Origin: Halomonas sp. KAO
GTDB taxonomy: Bacteria > Pseudomonadota > Gammaproteobacteria > Pseudomonadales > Halomonadaceae
NCBI RefSeq assembly: GCF_015595025.1
Contig: NZ_JADNRL010000024.1
Location: forward strand, 229,499 to 293,498
Length of the DNA: 64,000 nt
Reading direction: 5' to 3'
Positions within the stretch are counted from its first letter, which is position 1, and every line of letters starts with the position of its first letter. Under the pieces are notes generated by a model. The model worked only from the letters and a program-made list of their open reading frames with translations. It was not told the origin of the DNA and did no database searches. The position numbers were made by a program, and so were the translations under genes. This document shows positions 38,112 through 47,446 of the stretch, piece by piece.

Positions 38112-38540
38112 TTATTCGTTAGCGTCGGGGCGCACCAGGAAGACCGATGCACTGGTGCGGCTGGCGACCTGGCTGCCATTGGCCGGCATGACGATATCCA
38201 GGTGACGGTGGGCGTGGGTCGGCATCACCACGAGGTCGGCCTCGACTTCGTCGATGGCCTTGACCAGCGTCTCGACCAGGTCGGCAACGGGGTCGACCCG
38301 ACTGATCATCTTGCTGCTGACCGGCTGACCATGCACCTGCCCGCGCTGCTGAGCGAAGGCCTCCAGCTTCTGGGCATACTCCTCGGGTGTGCGGGCCACG
38401 CTGCCCGGCGTGGTGGCGGTGACCCCGACATAGCAGACCTCGGCCTGGTAGTGGCGTGCCATGTCCGCGGATACCTTCAGCGATGGCTCGATCACTTCGA
38501 TATGTGCCAGATCGACCGGCACCATGATCTTGTTGAACAT
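38112..38540 (-). CDS. Universal stress protein (UspA family)
   Basis: This 142-residue protein begins MFNKIMVPVDLA and has the UspA fold; the usual ATP-binding pattern G-x2-G-x9-G-(S/T) is replaced by PANGSQVASRTSASVFLVRP, so nucleotide binding is uncertain. It is 72 nt upstream of the BCCT gene in the same direction and may tune its activity, as TeaD does for the ectoine TRAP carrier. It could equally have a general stress role. Confidence 0.82.
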   Translation of the reverse strand: MFNKIMVPVDLAHIEVIEPSLKVSADMARHYQAEVCYVGVTATTPGSVARTPEEYAQKLEAFAQQRGQVHGQPVSSKMISRVDPVADLVETLVKAIDEVEADLVVMPTHAHRHLDIVMPANGSQVASRTSASVFLVRPDANE

Positions 38541-38737
38541 GCCTGCTTCTCCTTGTTTGCCACGCGCCCTGTTGCCACGGGGCTTCTTGCGACGCTCTTC
38601 TTGCTACGAGCTTGTTGCGATGCTCTTCTCGCAACGGCGTGCTTGCCGGCGACGGGCCTGGAACGGTGGCTCTCCTTCCGAATGCCAACCGTGCTGAGCC
38701 GACCTTGTTGAGGTTAGTGTAGTCGCATCTCGGCATG

Positions 38738-38769
38738 CAAAAGGGGAGGCACTGTGGTGCCTCCCCTTT
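38738..38769 (-). terminator. Terminator after the glycine-betaine ABC operon
   Basis: A 13-bp stem (aaaggggaggcac with gtgcctcccctttt-type complement) around tgtg gives a T-run (ttttgc) on the minus strand, 45 nt after the binding-protein gene. Confidence 0.75.
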
Positions 38770-38814
38770 GCCTGGTCAAGCATCAGCCAGGGAGGAGTGA
38801 GCCGTTGTCCGCCC

Positions 38815-39684
38815 TCAGGAGGCGGCGTCGAGCCACTCCTGAACCACGTCCTGGTTCTCCTCGACCCACTTCTTGGCCTCCGCGTAGGCGTCGTCACCCT
38901 CTTCCTGCATGAGCATGACCTCGCCCATCATCTCGGTGTCCCACTCGAAGGCGTCCAGGATGGCGAAGGCCTCGGGCATCTCCTCCTCGAGGCCCTGGCG
39001 GACGATGGTGTGGATCTTCTCCTCACCGCCGTAGGTGCCCTTGGGGTCCTCGAGGAACTTGAGATCCCAGCGGGCCAGCTTCCAGTGGGGCGCCCAGCCG
39101 GTCACCGCCACATCCTGCTCGTTGTCGATGGCATTCTTGAGGGCGGCGGTCATGGTGGCGCCGCTGCCGCTGACCAGGTCATAGTCGAGGTCGTAATCCT
39201 CGATGACCTGCTCGGTCAGGCGCATGACGCCGGCGCCCGGATCGATGCCGGTGATCTTGCCGTCGAAGCTGTCGACGTGATCGTTCAGGTCGGCGATGGA
39301 GTCGGCTTCACTGTAGGCGGGGACCACCATGCCCAGCTTGGCGCCTTCGAGGCTGGGACCGGCATCAACCAGGTCATCCTTGAGCTTGGCGTAGTAGTCC
39401 TCGTGGGTGATCGGCAGCCAGCCGGCCAGGTGTGCGTCGACGTCACCGGTGGCGACCGACTGCCACATGGCGGCGGCGGACAGCGAGGAGGTCTCGACAT
39501 CGTAGCCGGCCTGCTCCAGCACCACCTGCATCACGTTGGTGGAGGCGACGGTGGAGGCCCACTCGACATAGGCCAGGTGCACAGTGCCCTTCTCTTCGGC
39601 TTGCGCGGCGCCCGCGGAAAGAGCGGCGCCGGTGGCCAGGGCCAGGCCGGCGAGGCGGATGCGATGGTTAAGTAGATGCTTCAT
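38815..39684 (-). CDS. proX: Glycine betaine/proline ABC transporter substrate-binding protein (ProX/OpuAC family)
   Basis: This 290-residue protein has a Sec signal peptide (ending near AGAAQA, residue 26) and a mature OpuAC-type domain with GIDPGAGVMRLTEQVIEDYDLDYDLVSGSGATMTAAL and VTGWAPHWKLARWDLKFLEDPKG, whose Trp and Asp/His residues line the quaternary-amine cage. It binds glycine betaine or choline in the periplasm. The start was moved to 39684, where the signal peptide begins after aaggaa. It is the last gene of the proVWX-type operon. Confidence 0.9.
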   Translation of the reverse strand: MKHLLNHRIRLAGLALATGAALSAGAAQAEEKGTVHLAYVEWASTVASTNVMQVVLEQAGYDVETSSLSAAAMWQSVATGDVDAHLAGWLPITHEDYYAKLKDDLVDAGPSLEGAKLGMVVPAYSEADSIADLNDHVDSFDGKITGIDPGAGVMRLTEQVIEDYDLDYDLVSGSGATMTAALKNAIDNEQDVAVTGWAPHWKLARWDLKFLEDPKGTYGGEEKIHTIVRQGLEEEMPEAFAILDAFEWDTEMMGEVMLMQEEGDDAYAEAKKWVEENQDVVQEWLDAAS

Positions 39685-39780
39685 CGTGATTCCTTCCTTC
39701 GAGTATTTACAGGCAATACTCTGGCGGCTTCTCTGCGGGCTTTCAACCGAGGCCCTCAACGCAGGCCTCGGTCGTCCGGC

Positions 39781-40620
39781 TCAGGACTTGCGCTGTTTGC
39801 GCAGGGACTGGGTCAGTCGGTCGAGCAGCATGGCCAGGATCACCACGGCGATGCCCGCCTCGAAGCCATCCCCCGGACGCAGGCGCTGGATGGCACGCCA
39901 CACCTCGCTGCCCAGGCCATCGGCGCCGATCATGGCGGCGATCACCACCATGGAGAGGGCCAGCATGATGGTCTGGTTGATGCCCGCCATTACCGTGGGC
40001 AGCGACAGTGGCAGCTGCACCTTGAACAGCTTCTGGCCACGGGTGGCACCGTAGGCGTCGGCGGCCTCGATCAGCTCACCGGGCACCTGGCGGATGCCCA
40101 GGGTGGTGAAGCGGATCGCCGGCGGCATGGAGAAGATCACAGTGGCGAAGATCGCCGACACCGAGCCGATGCCGAAGAAGGGGATCGCCGGAATCAGATA
40201 GACGAAGGCCGGCATGGTCTGCATGAAGTCGAGTACCGGCATGATCACCCGGTAGAGCCGCTCGGAGAGCGCCGCGGCGATGCCTACCGGCAGGGCGATC
40301 ACCACCGCCACCAGGGTGGCGATGACCACCAGGGTGAGGGTCTCGATCATCGGGTCCCACAGGCCCATGTTCCAGATCAGGGCCATGCCGACGGCGGCGC
40401 CGATCGCCAGGCGCGCGTTGGCCAGCCACCAGCACAGGCCGACGATGATCAGCAGCAGCCCCCAGGGGGGCAGCCACATCAGGGCGTCGTTGAGGCCGTC
40501 GATGCCGGTCTGGGTCACCCGGGAGATGCCACGGGTGACCATGGAGTACTCGCTGGTCAGCCACTCGAGGCTACCTTCGATCCAGTTGCCCAGGGGAATA
40601 CGGGGAATGTCGATCGCCAT
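39781..40620 (-). CDS. proW: Glycine betaine/proline ABC transporter permease (ProW-like)
   Basis: This 279-residue permease has about seven membrane segments and the ABC permease coupling loop EAADAYGATRGQKLFKVQLPLSLPTVMAGINQ. The ATG at 40620 overlaps the stop of the ATPase gene by 1 nt (TGATG); a GTG one codon upstream is also possible. It forms the membrane channel with the ProV-like ATPase. Length is shorter than E. coli ProW (354), lacking the long N-terminal tail, like other proteobacterial members. Confidence 0.9.
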   Translation of the reverse strand: MAIDIPRIPLGNWIEGSLEWLTSEYSMVTRGISRVTQTGIDGLNDALMWLPPWGLLLIIVGLCWWLANARLAIGAAVGMALIWNMGLWDPMIETLTLVVIATLVAVVIALPVGIAAALSERLYRVIMPVLDFMQTMPAFVYLIPAIPFFGIGSVSAIFATVIFSMPPAIRFTTLGIRQVPGELIEAADAYGATRGQKLFKVQLPLSLPTVMAGINQTIMLALSMVVIAAMIGADGLGSEVWRAIQRLRPGDGFEAGIAVVILAMLLDRLTQSLRKQRKS

Positions 40621-41867
40621 CACTGGTCTCCTGCCGCTGCCGTGAGATTGTCTTCATTTACCGTCGAGGGCTCGGCGGCCTGGGCCAGCTGGTCGAGCAC
40701 CGCCCCCTTGACCACCACACCGAGCAGCCGGTTGTCGGCATCCACCACCGCGATGGGGTAGCTCTTCTCGCTGAACATGGCGAACAGGTTATGCATCGGC
40801 TCGTCGAGCCTCACGCTACGGAACTCCTGGGTCATGCAGTCGGCGATGGTGTCCTTGCCGTCGTTGGCCGCCTGTTCGAGGGCATCGACCTCGGCCAGCC
40901 CAACCAGGGTGCGATCCCGGCGGGTGACATAGATGGAGTCGATGTTGTTCTCGTGCATCTTGCGCAGCGTGGTGCGAGGGCCGTCGGTATCCCGGGCAAT
41001 GGCGCGTACCTTGCGCATGGCATGCTCGGCGGTAAGGATCTTGGACATGTCCACGCCTTCCACGAAGCGCCTTACGTACTCGTCGGCAGGCTGGGTCAGG
41101 ATCTCTTCCGGCGTGCCGATCTGCACGATCTCGCCATCCTTGAGCAGGATGATGCGGTCGGCGATATTGAGCGCCTCGTCGAGATCGTGGGTAATGAACA
41201 CCGTGGTCTTCTGCATGCGGCTCTGCAGTTCCTGCAGCTCCTGCTGCATATCGCCGCGGATCAGCGGGTCCAGTGCCGAGAAGGCTTCGTCCATCAGCAG
41301 CACGGTGGAGTCGTTGGCCAGGGCACGGGCCAGGCCCACGCGCTGCTGCATGCCGCCGGAGAGCTGGTTGGGGTAGGCGTCTTCCCAGCTCTCGAGGCCC
41401 ACCTGCTTGAGCGCCTTGCTGGCGATCTCGCTGCGCTCTGCCTTGTCGACCCCACGGATTTCCAGACCGAACTCGGCGTTCTGCTGCACCGTGCGGTGCG
41501 GGAACAGAGCAAAGTTCTGGAAAACCATGGAGAAGTGGCGGCGGCGGCACTCCAGCAGTGCCTTGTCATCGAGCTCGGGGATATTCTCGTCGTCGATGAT
41601 GATCTCGCCCTCGGTGGGCTCGATCAGCCGGTTGAGGCAGCGGATCAGGGTCGACTTGCCGGAGCCGGAAAGGCCCATGATCACCAGCAGCTCGCCCTCG
41701 TAGACATCGAAGTCGATATTGGAGAGGCCCAGGGTCTGGCCGGTCTTTTCGTGGATTTCGGCGCGCTTGAGGCCCTGGTCACGCAGTTCGAGCCCCTTCT
41801 TCGGATTACTGCCGAAGACCTTGCTCAGGTTGCGAACCCGAATCTTGACGTTTCGGTTCTCATTCAT
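40620..41867 (-). CDS. proV: Glycine betaine/proline ABC transporter ATPase with CBS domains (ProV-like)
   Basis: This 415-residue ATPase has Walker A GLSGSGKST (near residue 65), signature LSGGMQQRVGLARAL, Walker B TVLLMDEAFSAL and a C-terminal pair of CBS domains (about 285-400), which in OpuA-type systems act as ionic-strength sensors. It energises betaine uptake under osmotic stress. A TetR-type palindrome overlaps the likely promoter. The downstream genes are proW and proX; the usp-BCCT pair follows. Confidence 0.93.
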   Translation of the reverse strand: MNENRNVKIRVRNLSKVFGSNPKKGLELRDQGLKRAEIHEKTGQTLGLSNIDFDVYEGELLVIMGLSGSGKSTLIRCLNRLIEPTEGEIIIDDENIPELDDKALLECRRRHFSMVFQNFALFPHRTVQQNAEFGLEIRGVDKAERSEIASKALKQVGLESWEDAYPNQLSGGMQQRVGLARALANDSTVLLMDEAFSALDPLIRGDMQQELQELQSRMQKTTVFITHDLDEALNIADRIILLKDGEIVQIGTPEEILTQPADEYVRRFVEGVDMSKILTAEHAMRKVRAIARDTDGPRTTLRKMHENNIDSIYVTRRDRTLVGLAEVDALEQAANDGKDTIADCMTQEFRSVRLDEPMHNLFAMFSEKSYPIAVVDADNRLLGVVVKGAVLDQLAQAAEPSTVNEDNLTAAAGDQ

Positions 41868-41977
41868 TGATTTGCCTTCTTGTCAGTCCCTGGCGTAATG
41901 CAAACGGCGCAGCATATGCCGGGCCGATGCCACCTATTTTGGCATGCGGGAGCGTTGACGGTTGCGAAAGGTGCTAC

Positions 41978-42006
41978 ACCCTACTTTTTTTTGAATGATC
42001 ATTCAA
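41978..42006 (-). promoter_or_regulatory. Promoter with a perfect 16-bp TetR/BetI-type palindrome upstream of proV
   Basis: The palindrome ttgaatgatcattcaa is at 41991-42006. On the minus strand its left half also gives a -35 TTGAAT, followed by 17 bp and a -10 TAGGGT (41983-41978). The arrangement suggests a TetR-family repressor; BetI-type regulators act at similar sites. No tetR gene lies in the window. Confidence 0.5.
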
Positions 42007-42085
42007 CTTAACGGCCCGATGCGATGGGGCAGCCTAGTAATGGCGTCATGAGGATACGCGATCTGTTATATGACGCCAGCCGCCG

Positions 42086-44188
42086 TTACCTGGCGGTATC
42101 CGCCGGGGACCCCGTCGCATCGTCGCGAACCGCGTCTCTGGCCGCATCTTGATCTCCCTGGCGAGCCATGTAGGAGGCGTGGGCGCGCTGGGCCTGACGC
42201 TGCAGGGCAAGGTCGAGGCGCTCCACCAGTCCGGCGAGCAGGCTCTGGTGGCGCTCGCTCAACGAGGGCTGGTGATGTGCGGCCTCGATCAGTGCCGCGC
42301 CCGCCTCGCGCACCCCGTGAAGCGTTCGCCCCCGGGCGCTGTCGGCGTAGGCTTCGGCCAGCGCCAGGATGAAGCGCCGCTTGGCCTGCTTCAGCTCGCT
42401 ACCCGGCAGGTCGTCGAGGCGGCGGCGGATCTGCAGGCAGGCGTAGCCGGTGTCCAGGCCGGCGAGGCCGAGGCTGAGGAGGTGGCGCTGGTCATCCGGC
42501 AGCACATCGTCATGCTTGGCCAGGTGCAGCATGCGGTCGGCCATGGCACCGATGAAGTGCGCCTCCGCCTCCTGCACCGGTGGGCCCGCCAGGCGCTTCA
42601 GGTCGCCGACGATGGCGGCGATCAGGCGGCGCTTGCGCAGGGTGGCGCCCAGGCCGGGCAGCAGGCGGAAGCCCATCACCACAGTGGCCAGCCCGATCAT
42701 CACGGCGACGGCCCGGTTGATGAAGGAGGCGAAGGAGAGGTCCATGCCGTTGCCCGGCATGGTCAGCAGGATATTGCCGATGGTGAAGGCCAGGCAGTAG
42801 CCCATCAGTCGCGGATTGGCCGCGCCCAGCAACCCGAGGAACAGCGGAGTGAGCATGAGCATCGCCAGCATCGGGAAGCCGCTGGCCTGGGCCAGCAGCA
42901 CATGGCCGAACAGGAAGGCGCTGGGGATCGCCGCCAGCATGCCCTTGGCGAACATCAAGGCGACCATGACCGGATTGTCACGACTGGCGAAGAATGCCGA
43001 CAGCAGGGTGCCGAGCAGCATGGCCACCTGGCCACTGCTCCAGCCGGTGGCCATCCAGAAGGCGGCGAGCACGCAGAAGATGCCCCCGGCGCGCAGCGCG
43101 TTGACGCCGGCGACCAGGTGGTCGCGATGCCAGGCGAGGGCGACCCCGCGCAGTCGCTTCCCTTGCGGCCGGGTAATGGCATCGCGGGCATCGAGCATCA
43201 CCAGGGCGTGGCCCAGGGTCTCGCGCATGCCCAGCAGGCAGCGCTGCTCGATGGGGGAGAGGGCCTCATCGGGACACGCCAGCACCCGGCGGCGCAGTGC
43301 ATGCAGCCGTCGATGGGCCGCGGTGATGCCGCTCTCCCTGGCGGAATCGCGAAAGGCGTCGGCCAGGTCACCGGCCAGGGCGTGGATCGTCGGCGAGAGG
43401 CGCTGCGCCTCGTGGTGCAGCAGCTGCTGCAGGGCGTGTAGGGTGGCCAGCATGCGCAGGGTATGGCGGGTCAGCACGTGGCTGGCGCGAATTCGCCCCG
43501 GACCCTCGGGGCCCTCATAACGCGCCGCCTGGCTATCCCCCTCGAGCAGGGTGAGAGGCTCCAGGCTGCCGGTCAGGGTGGTCTGAAGCTCGCCGAGATC
43601 CTGCGAGTCGGTCATCCGCTGGGCGGCATGCAGGAAGGCCTGGTTAACGACCTCATCGGCCTGGCGGCCCAGATGGTCGCCGACCCTGATTGGCCACAGC
43701 AGCGAACTGACCAGGGTGGCGCATACCGCGCCCAGGGCCAGCTCCGACAGGCGGGCCACGGCGATGCTGAAGATGGCGTCGGGCCGGCTGGCGCCGATCA
43801 CCACGATCAGCATGGCCGTGACGGCCCCCATGATGCAGCCATAGGAGGCGTTGTTGCGCAGCAGCGAGCTGCCGTAGGTGCACAGCATGATCCACAGGGT
43901 CAGGAACAGCAGGGCCGGCACGGGGGCCTGACCGAACACGGCCATGATGGCGATGCCGGCACCGCAGCCCACCAGGGTGCCGGTGATCTGGCTCAGCCCC
44001 TTCTCGACCACCATGCCACTCATCGGGCGGATCTGCAGGAACGCCGCCGAGATCAGCGCCCAGTAGGGGCGTTCCAGGTCACACCAGAGCGCCACATAGA
44101 GGGCCAGCAGCATGGCCAGGGTCGCCTTGATGGCGAACCGCACGGCCTCGCCGCTGGGAGTCAGGTATGCCTGCAGCCAGGGCGACAT
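42086..44188 (-). CDS. FUSC-family inner-membrane exporter (AaeB-like aromatic acid efflux)
   Basis: This 700-residue protein has two sets of about five to six membrane segments (residues 15-170 and about 355-500) separated by a long cytoplasmic helical part, the FUSC/AaeB pattern. It begins MSPWLQAYLTPSGEAVRFAIKATLAMLLALYVALWCDLERPYWALI, which is typical. With the HlyD protein and DUF1656 gene just upstream it forms an AaeXAB-like efflux pump, probably for p-hydroxybenzoate-like acids or other toxic aromatics. It is the last gene of the operon. Confidence 0.88.
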   Translation of the reverse strand: MSPWLQAYLTPSGEAVRFAIKATLAMLLALYVALWCDLERPYWALISAAFLQIRPMSGMVVEKGLSQITGTLVGCGAGIAIMAVFGQAPVPALLFLTLWIMLCTYGSSLLRNNASYGCIMGAVTAMLIVVIGASRPDAIFSIAVARLSELALGAVCATLVSSLLWPIRVGDHLGRQADEVVNQAFLHAAQRMTDSQDLGELQTTLTGSLEPLTLLEGDSQAARYEGPEGPGRIRASHVLTRHTLRMLATLHALQQLLHHEAQRLSPTIHALAGDLADAFRDSARESGITAAHRRLHALRRRVLACPDEALSPIEQRCLLGMRETLGHALVMLDARDAITRPQGKRLRGVALAWHRDHLVAGVNALRAGGIFCVLAAFWMATGWSSGQVAMLLGTLLSAFFASRDNPVMVALMFAKGMLAAIPSAFLFGHVLLAQASGFPMLAMLMLTPLFLGLLGAANPRLMGYCLAFTIGNILLTMPGNGMDLSFASFINRAVAVMIGLATVVMGFRLLPGLGATLRKRRLIAAIVGDLKRLAGPPVQEAEAHFIGAMADRMLHLAKHDDVLPDDQRHLLSLGLAGLDTGYACLQIRRRLDDLPGSELKQAKRRFILALAEAYADSARGRTLHGVREAGAALIEAAHHQPSLSERHQSLLAGLVERLDLALQRQAQRAHASYMARQGDQDAARDAVRDDATGSPADTAR

Positions 44189-44193
44189 GCGGG

Positions 44194-45054
44194 TTACTCC
44201 CGGGGCTCGATATGCACCGAGGCGGTCATGCCGGCGCTCAGCGAGAGCTCCGCGGGGAGCTCATCGAGGGCGATGCGTACCGGGATGCGCTGGGCCAGGC
44301 GGACCCAGTTGAAGGTGGGGGCCACCCGGGGCAGCAGCTGGGCATCGGGGGTGGTGTGGGGGTCGGCGATGGCGCGGCCGATGCTCTCGACATGGCCGCG
44401 CAGCTCGGTATCGCCGCTCATCAGGATGACCCGGGCGGGGTCACCGACCCGGATGCGCGGCATCTTGGTCTCCTCGAAATAGCCGGTGACATGGAAGGAG
44501 TCCGCCTTGACCAGCGCCATCACCGGCGCGCCGGCATTCACGTAGTTCCCTTGGGCCAGCTGCAGGTTGAGCACATGGCCGCTCGCCGGTGCCACGACCG
44601 TGGTGCGCTCGAGGTCGAGGCGGGCGCTGGCGAGCTGGCTGCGGGCCTGATCGAGTCGGGCCTGGGCCACCTGGCTCTCGAGGCGTGCCGTCTCCTGGCT
44701 TTCGGCGCTGATCGCCTGGCGGCTAAGATGACTACGGCGCGAGGCCTCGTGCTGGCGTCGCTCCAGTTCAACCTGGCGCTGGTCGACCAGGGCCTGGGCA
44801 CTCTCCAGGGCCGAGCGATAGCGCTGGGGGTCGACCCGGAACAGGGGCTCGCCCGCCGCGACGCGCTGGTTGTCATCGACCGACAGCGAGACGACCCGGC
44901 CCGAGAGGTCCGAGGCCACGGTGATGATCTCGGCGCCGACCCGGCCATCGCGTGTCCAGGGGGTATAGAGGTAGTAGTGCCAAAGCCACAGGCCGGCGAG
45001 GATGGCCAGGGCGACGATAACGAGGGTGACGAGGCTGCGAAGCAGTGTGCGCAT
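44194..45054 (-). CDS. HlyD/AaeA-like periplasmic adaptor of the FUSC efflux system
   Basis: This 286-residue membrane-fusion protein has one N-terminal anchor (residues 7-28), a barrel-sandwich hybrid domain split by a coiled coil (RVDPQRYRSALESAQALVDQRQVELERRQHEA), and the second half TTVVAPASGHVLNLQLAQGNYVNAGAPVMAL. It bridges the inner-membrane FUSC pump to an outer-membrane channel. The start at 45054 was chosen because the membrane anchor begins there. The FUSC gene follows after 5 nt. Confidence 0.88.
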   Translation of the reverse strand: MRTLLRSLVTLVIVALAILAGLWLWHYYLYTPWTRDGRVGAEIITVASDLSGRVVSLSVDDNQRVAAGEPLFRVDPQRYRSALESAQALVDQRQVELERRQHEASRRSHLSRQAISAESQETARLESQVAQARLDQARSQLASARLDLERTTVVAPASGHVLNLQLAQGNYVNAGAPVMALVKADSFHVTGYFEETKMPRIRVGDPARVILMSGDTELRGHVESIGRAIADPHTTPDAQLLPRVAPTFNWVRLAQRIPVRIALDELPAELSLSAGMTASVHIEPRE

Positions 45055-45074
45055 GGTATGAGGGTTCCGGGTGA

Positions 45075-45275
45075 CTACGCCGAGAGATAGGCCGCGGCAG
45101 CGGTGCAGATCACGAACAGGGAGACATCGAACCAGGCCTCGTACCACAGGCGGTTAGCGCCCAGCAGCCGAAAGAGCAGGCTACGAATCAGCAGGGTGGC
45201 GCCGAGCCCGATCAGGGCATACAGCAGCAGGGGGGAAAGATAGAGCCCGCCGATGGCGACTTCACGAAGTGGCAT
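45075..45275 (-). CDS. aaeX: DUF1656 small membrane protein (AaeX-like)
   Basis: This 66-residue protein has two hydrophobic segments and the family start PLREVAIGGLYLSPLLLYALIG. DUF1656/AaeX proteins are found first in aaeXAB-type operons; their role is unknown. The start at 45275 gives the standard length; a longer in-frame version extends into non-coding DNA. The adaptor gene follows after 20 nt. Confidence 0.88.
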   Translation of the reverse strand: MPLREVAIGGLYLSPLLLYALIGLGATLLIRSLLFRLLGANRLWYEAWFDVSLFVICTAAAAYLSA

Positions 45276-45393
45276 GCTCGCTCCTGGCGCGCTGGGTCTG
45301 GAGTTAACGCCATGGTAGCAAAGTTCATGGAACGCAAAATCCACGCAGGATAACGTAGCTGGCTCTCCCGCCCCTGGTCTATATCAACCAGGC

Positions 45394-46272
45394 TTACATC
45401 AGCCAGGCCAGCAGCAGCGGCAGATAGAGCAGCGAGAGCAGGGTCGAGCAGAACACCAGGCTGGCGACATACTCCGGCTCGCGGCGTGCCTTCTGGGCGA
45501 ACAGGTAGTTGAATACCGCCACCGGCATGCTCATCTGCAGCACCACGATGCCATGGGCCAGCGGTGGCAGGCCGAGCAGGGCGCCGATGCCCCAGGCCAG
45601 CGCCGCGGCCACCGGGATGCGCAGCAGGCTGAAGCCGATGCCGGAGCGTAGGCTCCTGACCTGAATGCTGGCCAGCGATACCCCCAGGGTGATCAGCATC
45701 AGCGGCACGGTAAAGCCCGAGATCAGGTCGACGCTATTGGCGAGCCACAGGGGCAGGTCGGTATCGGTCAGCAGCAGGACCAGCGACAGCAGAATGGCGT
45801 AGACGGTGGGCGTGCGCACCAGGGTGCGCAGCGGGTTGCCGCTGTTGCTGGCCATCACCGACCCCAGGGTGAACTGGAACAGCGAGACGGTGACCATGAC
45901 CGTGATGCCGTAGGCGAAGCCGGCGTTGCCGAAGGCGTAGAGCACTACCGGCAGGCCCATGTTGCCGGTGTTGGGGTACATGGCCGGTGCCAGCAGCACC
46001 CGCCAGTCCTTGCGCAGCAGGCGGGCCAGCGGCCAGGTCATCGCCGCCATGGTGCAGATCACCAGCGCCGTGGCGAGCATGGTGCGGCCGAAGTTGCCGG
46101 CCTCGATCTCGGCGCTGGAGAGCGAGGCGATGACCAGCGCCGGCGTCCCGATATTGAAGACCAGGCGGGTAACGAACTCGACCGGATAGGGCTGCCCCAG
46201 TCGCACCCAGGAAAAACCCAGACCCGCCCCGGCCAGTACCGGGGCCATCACCGCGAAGAGTTCGGCAAGCAT
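45394..46272 (-). CDS. AEC-family (auxin efflux carrier-like) transporter
   Basis: This 292-residue inner-membrane protein has about nine to ten hydrophobic segments and the family motif APAMYPNTGNMGLPVVLYAFGNAGF around residues 95-120. AEC carriers move organic acids such as malate or malonate; the substrate here is unknown. It lies between the AaeXAB-like operon and a divergent BASS-type transporter. Confidence 0.87.
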   Translation of the reverse strand: MLAELFAVMAPVLAGAGLGFSWVRLGQPYPVEFVTRLVFNIGTPALVIASLSSAEIEAGNFGRTMLATALVICTMAAMTWPLARLLRKDWRVLLAPAMYPNTGNMGLPVVLYAFGNAGFAYGITVMVTVSLFQFTLGSVMASNSGNPLRTLVRTPTVYAILLSLVLLLTDTDLPLWLANSVDLISGFTVPLMLITLGVSLASIQVRSLRSGIGFSLLRIPVAAALAWGIGALLGLPPLAHGIVVLQMSMPVAVFNYLFAQKARREPEYVASLVFCSTLLSLLYLPLLLAWLM

Positions 46273-46352
46273 GCAGGCGCCTCAGAAGAGTGGAGGACCC
46301 GCCATTGTCCTGAATCGCCGCACGGCTTGCCAAGGCAGAAGGGGAGAAGTGA

Positions 46353-47309
46353 ATGCGTGACCATCTCGAACGCCACCAGGTCTGGCTCTACCTGGCGGCG
46401 ATAGTGACCGGGCTGGGCCTGGGTCTGATGCGGCCCGAGATCAGGGCCACCCTCGAGGGCGGACTCTGGCCACTGCTCGGCGTGCTGCTCTACGCGACCT
46501 TCACCCAGGTGCCGCTGGGGCGGCTCGCCCTGGCCCTGCAGGACTGGCGCTTCGCCATGGCACTGGTGGCAGGCAACTTCCTGCTGCTGCCGCTGTTGGT
46601 GGGCACGCTGGTGGCGCTGTTGCCGCTGGCGCCGGCCGTTCAGCTTGGCGTGCTGCTGGTGCTGCTGGTGCCCTGCACCGACTGGTTTATCACCTTCACC
46701 CATCTGGGCAAGGGCGACGCCGGACGCGCCATCGCCGCCACGCCGCTGCTGCTGGTGTTGCAGCTGCTGACGCTGCCGCTCTATCTCTGGCTGTTTCTGG
46801 ACATGCAGTGGGTGCGGGTCGCCATCGGCGCGCCGCTGCTCGGTGCCTTCGTCGGGTTGATTCTGGTGCCACTGGTGGCGGCCGGGTTGACCCAGCGGCT
46901 GGCGCGACGCCGCGCCACGGCACGCCGCCTGGTGCAGGGGCTGGGCTGGCTGCCCGTGCCGCTTCTGGCCATGGTGCTGCTGGTGGTGGCGGCGACCCAG
47001 ATCGCCGGCATGCGGGGGCTGAGTGGCGTGGTATTGCAGGTGCTGCCGCTCTTTATCGGCTACCTGGCACTGGCCGCACTACTGGGCCGGGGATTGGGGC
47101 GTGGCTTCGGGCTGACGCCACCAGCGGCACGCACGCTCACCTTCAGCTTCGGTACCCGCAACTCCTTCGTGATGCTGCCCATCGCCCTGGCGCTGCCCGA
47201 GGGCTGGCAGGCCACGGTGGTGGTTGTCGTCTGCCAGTCGCTGGTCGAGCTGTTCGGCATGCTGGCCTATCTGCGCTGGGTGCCCGGCCGGTTGATCCCC
47301 GATCGATAG
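46353..47309 (+). CDS. Bile acid:sodium symporter-superfamily protein (arsenic-resistance/ACR3-like)
   Basis: This 318-residue protein has ten membrane segments. VPCTDWFITFTHLGKGDAGRAIAATP around residue 110 and FSFGTRNSFVMLPIALALP near residue 265 match the BASS/ACR3 fold. ACR3 proteins expel arsenite using a cysteine in this first motif (C109 here), which is present. No ars genes are next to it, so arsenite export is a guess and an organic anion is equally possible. It is divergent from the AEC gene. Confidence 0.75.
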   Translation: MRDHLERHQVWLYLAAIVTGLGLGLMRPEIRATLEGGLWPLLGVLLYATFTQVPLGRLALALQDWRFAMALVAGNFLLLPLLVGTLVALLPLAPAVQLGVLLVLLVPCTDWFITFTHLGKGDAGRAIAATPLLLVLQLLTLPLYLWLFLDMQWVRVAIGAPLLGAFVGLILVPLVAAGLTQRLARRRATARRLVQGLGWLPVPLLAMVLLVVAATQIAGMRGLSGVVLQVLPLFIGYLALAALLGRGLGRGFGLTPPAARTLTFSFGTRNSFVMLPIALALPEGWQATVVVVVCQSLVELFGMLAYLRWVPGRLIPDR

Positions 47310-47332
47310 ATCATCGTCAGCACACACCGTCG

Positions 47333-47422
47333 GGGCATCCAGCCAGGCCATCCAGCCAGGCCATCCAGTCAGCCCGTCTAGTCAGACCATCCAGCCAGAC
47401 ACCGAGCCAGGCCATTTAGCCA
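47333..47422. repeat. 13-bp tandem repeat, about seven copies
   Basis: The unit ggccatccagcca repeats with a 13-bp period (one copy 12 bp) in the gap between two convergent genes, with growing divergence to the right. No gene is seen in it. Confidence 0.75.
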
Positions 47423-47446
47423 GAGCGGGCCAGGAGAAGCGGCGGA

